From assembly GCA_943737045.1 (NCBI GenBank), contig CALSFV010000226.1, forward strand, positions 496,001 through 560,000: a stretch of 64,000 nt of DNA, written 5' to 3'. The notes below the pieces were generated by a model. That model did no database searches and was not told the origin of the DNA. It saw nothing but the letters and a program-made list of their open reading frames with translations. The DNA comes from Parapristionchus giblindavisi. Its lineage: Eukaryota > Nematoda > Chromadorea > Rhabditida > Diplogasteridae. The number at the start of each line of letters is the position of its first letter. The first letter of the stretch is position 1. Position numbers and translations under genes: made by a program. Below, piece by piece: positions 58,736 through 64,000 of this stretch.

Positions 58736-60735
58736 AGTAATGACAAGTCAGCGATCAGCACGAACCTTTATGAAACAATGAGAGAGAAAAAGCTGTAAAA
58801 CACTTATCACGAACTTGGCACGGTTATCGAACATCAAACGAGTATAAACAAACGATTATCTATTATAGTAGAAAAAAATTTTGTCAATAATATTCTTAAC
58901 AGGCGAAATATGAATTATTTATAACTTGAACGTAAAATCAATCAAGAGGCATGAATTCTTTCTTCTTTAGCATCTTATTCGATATCATATATTATTAACG
59001 TGTACTTCTTGGAACAAGAAAAACGACAGGAGCGGAAAACAACGCGAGGTCGAAATTTAAATAGAATGCTGTGACATGGAAACAACAGGAAGAAACAATA
59101 AAAGATATTTTGAAACTGTGAACGGTTCAAAATAAACATATCACATGATTGAAGAAAGAACACCGGGTGTTAATTAGAAACTCTGAGCGATTTCACATTT
59201 TTAGCTATAAATAGCGTAACCAACACGGAGGGTTTAAAATCACCATCTCTAAGTGTTAATCGGCCACATTAATGTTATCACTAATGTGATAAATATTATG
59301 ATCGCGACTTCTCACAATGATACGAAGTGACAATGAACGCGAATAGAGGATGATGAATGATTATTGTGATATGATAGAGAGGGAGAGGGAGAGAGAGAGA
59401 GGGGGGAGAGAGGGGGGGGAGAGAGAGGGGTAGAGAGAGGGAGAGAGAGAGAGAGGAGAGAGAGAGTGAGAGGAAGAGGGGAGGGATAGAGAGATATGAT
59501 AGATGATAGATGAGTGACCAAGATATGTGCCATCACATTGTCCGATCAACCTCTATCTCTTCCCGTCTCTTTATCGTCTTATCATTTCCCAAATACAACG
59601 AAATGTTTCAGATAAGTAATGATATTCTATGGAAAAGGTGATATTGGATGGAGAACAACCCGGTGTTTCTGGGTAGCATTCTGTCGTGATTACCTTTATT
59701 CCCCCACTTTCTACGATTTCGACTTCTAGAGTATGGTGGTCAATTCCATTGATTGATCTGAAGATCAGTCATCCCTTTATGTAGTATTCTACTTGATATG
59801 ACGTCGCGACCGAACCACCATAAGGCGCATTATTACCAAACTTATAATGTTATATGATTTAACATTTAATGTGCAGTCAAACCTATACTTTATTAATAAT
59901 ATTTACATTATTGATTGATTTTCACGATCTTTTTATCTTTATCATCTCTGTCTTCCGTGATACATGTCTCCTCCATTCTTTCTTCTATCCTCTTCTTATC
60001 TCTTTCTCTATCTCTCGATCGCAGAGTTTCATTCTCCATCTCTCATTGTCAGATCACAAAGAAAGTGCGTCTACTCGGTTTGATTTATGTTCTGATGTAT
60101 CGAAATTTGTTGAAGGTGAGAGTGAAGCACTTTTAATAGGTGGGAGAAATGAGGATTTAGACACAACGACAGATAAAGAAACGTGAGCAAGTCTTCTATG
60201 ATTCATATCACCAGTGCTCTGTTGAAAGACACGAGAAAAAAAATAAAATAAGGATAATTTACTTTTCGCGAAATATGTTACCACTTTTCCTAAATGAAAT
60301 AGTGCAGGACTATTTTGCAGAGATCCTTGAATTCAAATCCGAAGAATATTTTTAATATTTAAAAAAAAATAGCAACATAATCAGAGGACAAGGGGGCACA
60401 ATCAATTTTAAAAAAAATATTATTGAAAATCTGTAAAGATTTACAGCGCGATAGAGATCCGTAGATGTTCCATCAAAAAGGCGAGGAATAAAGTGAAATA
60501 ACAAACAATAATAAATCGAGAATTATTGAAAACGAGGCCACGTTAATTAATGTTAATTATTGATGTTCTAAAGCATAAAAAAGTTGAAGAATCACAACTT
60601 CTAGAATTCCGATGCCTTTGTTGCGAAAGTTTGGAGGGAAAATGAATGTAAGTAAACAAAAAGAAGAAGGAGAGAAGGGGATGGTGCGCGCGAAAGGCAG
60701 GGGTGAATTTCGGTTGGAAGAATGACATGGAGAGA
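58736..60735. other. No gene recognised; GA tract at 59378-59487
   Basis: Mostly AT-rich. The GA tract is broken by G runs (59400-59420). Nothing with coding or RNA-gene features was found. Confidence 0.55.
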
Positions 60736-60739
60736 TATT

Positions 60740-60945
60740 GTAGTGGTGGAGAGAGAGGGAGAGGGAGAGAATGAAAGAGGGACAGGGATAGGGAGATGGA
60801 GGGAGAGAGGGGAGAGAGGGAGAGAGAGAGGAAGAGAGGAAGAGAGACAGAGAGACAGAGAGACGGAGAGAGAGGGAGAGAGGGAGAGAGAGAGGAAGAG
60901 AGGAAGAGGGAGAGACAGAGAGACGGAGAGAAAGGGAGAGAGGGA

Positions 60946-60992
<47 letters not shown>

Positions 60993-61205
60993 AGGGAGAG
61001 GGTGAATACAAGGCTACTTTCAGCGCGCGAACCATGTTGCAAGAGCACGTGTGAAAGAGACAGAGGGAGGCAGATCGTGGGAGGTTAGCAGAGAGTGGTG
61101 AATGGAGGGATGCTAAGAGAAGTAGTTGGGGAGAATAAAAGAGAGAGAAAGAGAAAGAGAGAGAGATAGAGAGAGAGAGAGAGAAACAGAGAGCGATGGA
61201 GAGTG
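60740..61205 (+). repeat. GA/GGGAGA-rich tracts
   Basis: 60740-61010 is an imperfect GA/GAGGGA array with internal GAGACAGAGAGAC duplications about 70 bases apart; a second GA tract follows at 61138-61200. Confidence 0.9.
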
Positions 61206-62639
61206 GGAGAAATAGAGTGTTGGGAGGTTCCAGGATAATGAAGAAATTGCAGAAGCGTTACAGAATAATTTCTCCCCGTTTCTCACAGTCCGGATCCAAT
61301 GTTTTCACGGCTTAGCTAATCCTGATCAATAGAGTTATACTCAAAAAACTGTTAGAATAAATAAATAAAGGAGGAGGATTAGAAGATCATAGATAGAGAG
61401 AGAAGTACGGTATTAGAGGGCGAGATGGTTGGAATAGTATGTTGAAATAGTGAGAGTCGGCATTCATGGATGACTGGACATTAGAGTGGATCACGTTGTG
61501 TTGTTGTGCAATTTAATTGAATGGAATTACATTAGTATCATTTGTCGACGACTGGAATCGACATCCACTCAAAGATAACGAGTTAATCAATGATTGTATG
61601 CAACTTCATGAAATTAATCGATATCAGTAAAGGTTGTTCCCATTATTCAGAGCACACGAATTCCTACGGGAGATCACTGCTAGGCCGGTGATTCTTCAAG
61701 GACAATTTCAATATCAGTATCACCACAAAAATAGGATCATTTGTGAATAGTATTTGTTTACGAAAGACATACATTTAGAACCGAAAATTGGGAAGGTGAA
61801 CTTATTATCAAGTCTTTGATACTTTCAGTGAGACGAGCACTTACGAAAAAATGTTTGTAGACAATTGGGATTAACCTTCTCACTGTGATCTTTTCTATGA
61901 CTCTTACTGTTCTTCCTCTTTCTCTCTGCAGTTTCACGCATAATATGTGTAATCCCTATTTCGTTTAACAAAACTTTCCATCCCAAAAAAATGTTTAGAC
62001 ACTTACTGATTCACTGATTCACTGATTCGAAAACATCGTTGTTTTATCACTTTAACAGTTATAAAAATTCTCTTTTTCTTCCACTATAAACAACATTCAT
62101 AAAAGCGAGTTAACAAAAAACAAATGAATAAAATAACTCTAATTTTAATTTAGTTAAAACTCGTAACTCGACCAGTGATAACGACTGAATGTCGAAAGTC
62201 AGATTAAAATATTGTTTACCGATTAGATTCCTGACATGGAGCGAAATCTCAGTGAACAAATGTGCCCGATTGAGAAAAAACGATAAAATAGTGCGCTATG
62301 TTTGAAGAGATCGTTTACAAGAGTTCCGCCTATTATGACAATGCCCAAGTCAACAACTTCTAATAATAGTAGTATGAAGAAAGAAGAATCGACAGAACTT
62401 CAGGGACATCCGAGGGTGGCCATGTCAAGTGGACTGTTCTACCTTCAAACAACAGGCAATACAACAAATGCTCTGCTAAGAGTAGTAAGAGCTTTCTTTA
62501 GGCAAGAATCTATCATAAACACGAAAAATCCTTGACAGAAATATTGAGCGTATAAAAATCACTTGTTTTATTTGTAGAAGAGACTTTCTTGTTTTGCATG
62601 GTTCAGAAACTATGCCGATCTCTTTTATATATCATATAG
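61206..62639. other. No gene recognised
   Basis: AT-rich. A 77-codon plus-strand frame at 62302-62535 has a balanced composition but no recognisable domain, start context or splice partners, and its start overlaps a possible family B fragment at 62255-62335. Confidence 0.5.
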
Positions 62640-62885
62640 CGCGCGGCGAAGGTCAGCCGGGTTAGAGAGAAGCAGCGGAGAGACAATCGAGAGGCGGGGC
62701 GAGATGTAGAAGCCCGCATCTCGATTGTGACTTCCGTTCGTTAGCACCGTTTGTCATTTTCTTATGCAAGTACATTTTATACGCACAATAGCGCCGATGT
62801 CAAGTAGTATACTAGTATTAACATACAACTTGACATACAAGTTGATGGGATAAATAAATAAATAAATAAATAAATAAATGAATAA
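62640..62885 (+). mobile_element. SINE/LINE-like short element with AATA tail
   Basis: A GC-rich head (GCGCGCGGCGAAGGTCAGCC) with a strong 16-base hairpin is followed by AT-rich sequence and GTTGATGGGATAAATAAATA continuing as TAAA repeats to 62877. The string CAAGTAGTATACTAGTATTA recurs after the tail as CAAGTTGTATACTAGTACTA (62938), possibly a flanking duplication. Confidence 0.5.
62683..62728 (+). other. 16-base-stem hairpin
   Basis: ACAATCGAGAGGCGGG pairs with CCCGCATCTCGATTGT with one mismatch, around a 14-base loop (GCGAGATGTAGAAG). It is much richer in GC than its surroundings. It may be part of a structured small RNA or SINE head. Confidence 0.6.
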
Positions 62886-63532
62886 TAGTCAGTAGTAATA
62901 GTTCAAAAATCCATGACACAAAGGGCGTGTCAAGTTGTATACTAGTACTATACAAGTTGGTCATCGATAGGAATAGTTATAAACGTCCTTCGTTCCTTCC
63001 TCCATCGTCTTCTTCATCATCATAAGATGGCCCAATAAAATGGGCTCATAAAAAGTGTGTACGGTCGAAGAGTGAGAAAATGAATGAGAGAAATACGGTT
63101 GAGACAGGAATAGTTGTATTTACTGAAAGTATTGTACGAATATTCGTCAGCTAAATTGAATTTTTGAATCATATAGAAAAATTGGTACAGCTATGTAAAG
63201 ATTCATAAAAAATTACTGAACCTAGGGAGAATTGTTTTATTTTATGAATTGTTGAGCGATTAGAAACTTATAAATAAGTAAATAAATAACATTATTAGTA
63301 AGAATAATTATGTATTTCTTCAATTCACCGCTTCATCGGATGGAATACATCTGTTATGTATCTTTATGCAGGATATCCGCGAATGTGTGAGACGTGGGGG
63401 TATTGGAGGACGATTACACCGGGAATCTTTCTTATTCAGGACATTTCACAAATGACTATGTGCCTTGGTGACTATCGCATTATATGGAATAAAACAAATG
63501 TAATCGCATATCACTTTCTCACTAGTCATAAT

Positions 63533-63536
<4 letters not shown>

Positions 63537-63563
<27 letters not shown>

Positions 63564-63775
63564 TTCCATCAAATATAATAATAAAATTTCCATCAAATAT
63601 AATAATAAAAGGTGGTATGTATAGGATCAGAAGAGGGATAGATGGATTTCCGTCGCATAAGGCGATTTCGGTTTTGGCTCGGTGGCAATTTTTAAAGGAT
63701 GGTGGTTTAGGTACGAATACGAGAATCTTTAATGATGAGGTTGGAGGGGAGATTTGATAACCCTGCACGGAAGGG
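63537..63775 (-). mobile_element. Possible LINE 3' end, minus strand
   Basis: Minus strand: a region near 63768-63605 is followed by two tandem copies of a 23-base segment (ATTATATTTGATGGAAATTT) and then a TTTA/AAAT tail at 63537-63566. Open frames on both strands exist here but neither shows a recognisable domain. Confidence 0.45.
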
Positions 63776-64000
63776 TTTGGGGGGAGAAAGAACTAATTGG
63801 GAGGGGAGCGTATTCCAAGTATCTATGTCCATCTAGTATCTAGAGGCAGATGTCGTATGGGTAGTAGAAATCCTATGTTGGAGAACAATACGAAGTGGAT
63901 AAGATAGACGGTTGTGTTGTGAGGGAAGAACAGAAAACAGATTAGATGAATCGAACAAATTAATCTTATGCATAGTATTATGTATAAATTGAATGTCATA

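Noticed and set aside
63356..63757. 133-codon plus-strand frame at the right edge
   Set aside because: Runs through a TTTA tail and a 23-base duplication typical of a retrotransposon end; no domain recognised in it.

Overview
The window is eukaryotic and most likely from a chromadorean nematode. It is filled by one giant gene on the minus strand, and the left edge of the window cuts that gene off. I could follow 55 exons from an initiator ATG at 47907 down to base 1. The exons were joined by splice signals and by codon phase, and phase is preserved at all 54 junctions. They encode 6,561 residues before the window ends. The protein starts with a tandem pair of calponin-homology (CH) domains, continues as a long helical spectrin-like rod, passes through Ser/Thr-rich linkers, and enters a single 14,256-base exon with no stop. 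That exon carries three degenerate Lys/Glu-rich modules and then almost four nearly identical 838-residue units. This is the architecture of ANC-1, the nematode giant nesprin that ties nuclei and other organelles to actin. The C-terminal KASH membrane anchor expected for the family would lie left of base 1. The many short exons (about 40 to 240 bases) recall diplogastrid nematodes such as Pristionchus, but I cannot fix the genus.

Layout, left to right (3' to 5' of the gene): 1-9620, near-identical tandem units with a 2,514-base period. 9621-14256, three diverged modules of another repeat type. 14473-19299, eleven consecutive phase-0 exons with Ser-rich linkers. 19635-35993, rod exons. 36057-36979, CH2. 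37436-38178, a Ser/Pro linker. 38496-43024, CH1. 47871-47998, first exon with a 5' leader and a small upstream ORF. From 48 kb to the right edge I see no convincing gene, only repeats and low-complexity sequence.

The introns and the upstream region hold most of the unexplained structure. A heptamer, GATCTTT, forms arrays in about 23 of the 54 introns, and some short introns consist of almost nothing else. Two families of palindromic elements (about 100 and exactly 121 bases) share TTAAAGGG-type ends and occur about twenty times, never in exons. There is a 457-base near-perfect hairpin element flanked by TA at 54.3 kb, a 400-base-arm inverted pair at 50.7-52.3 kb, a 209-base palindrome at 37.1 kb, several non-LTR-retrotransposon-like tails, and long CT/GA microsatellites including about twenty CCCTCT hexamers.

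Everything rests on reading the sequence and translating by eye. No database search, alignment program or RNA data were used.
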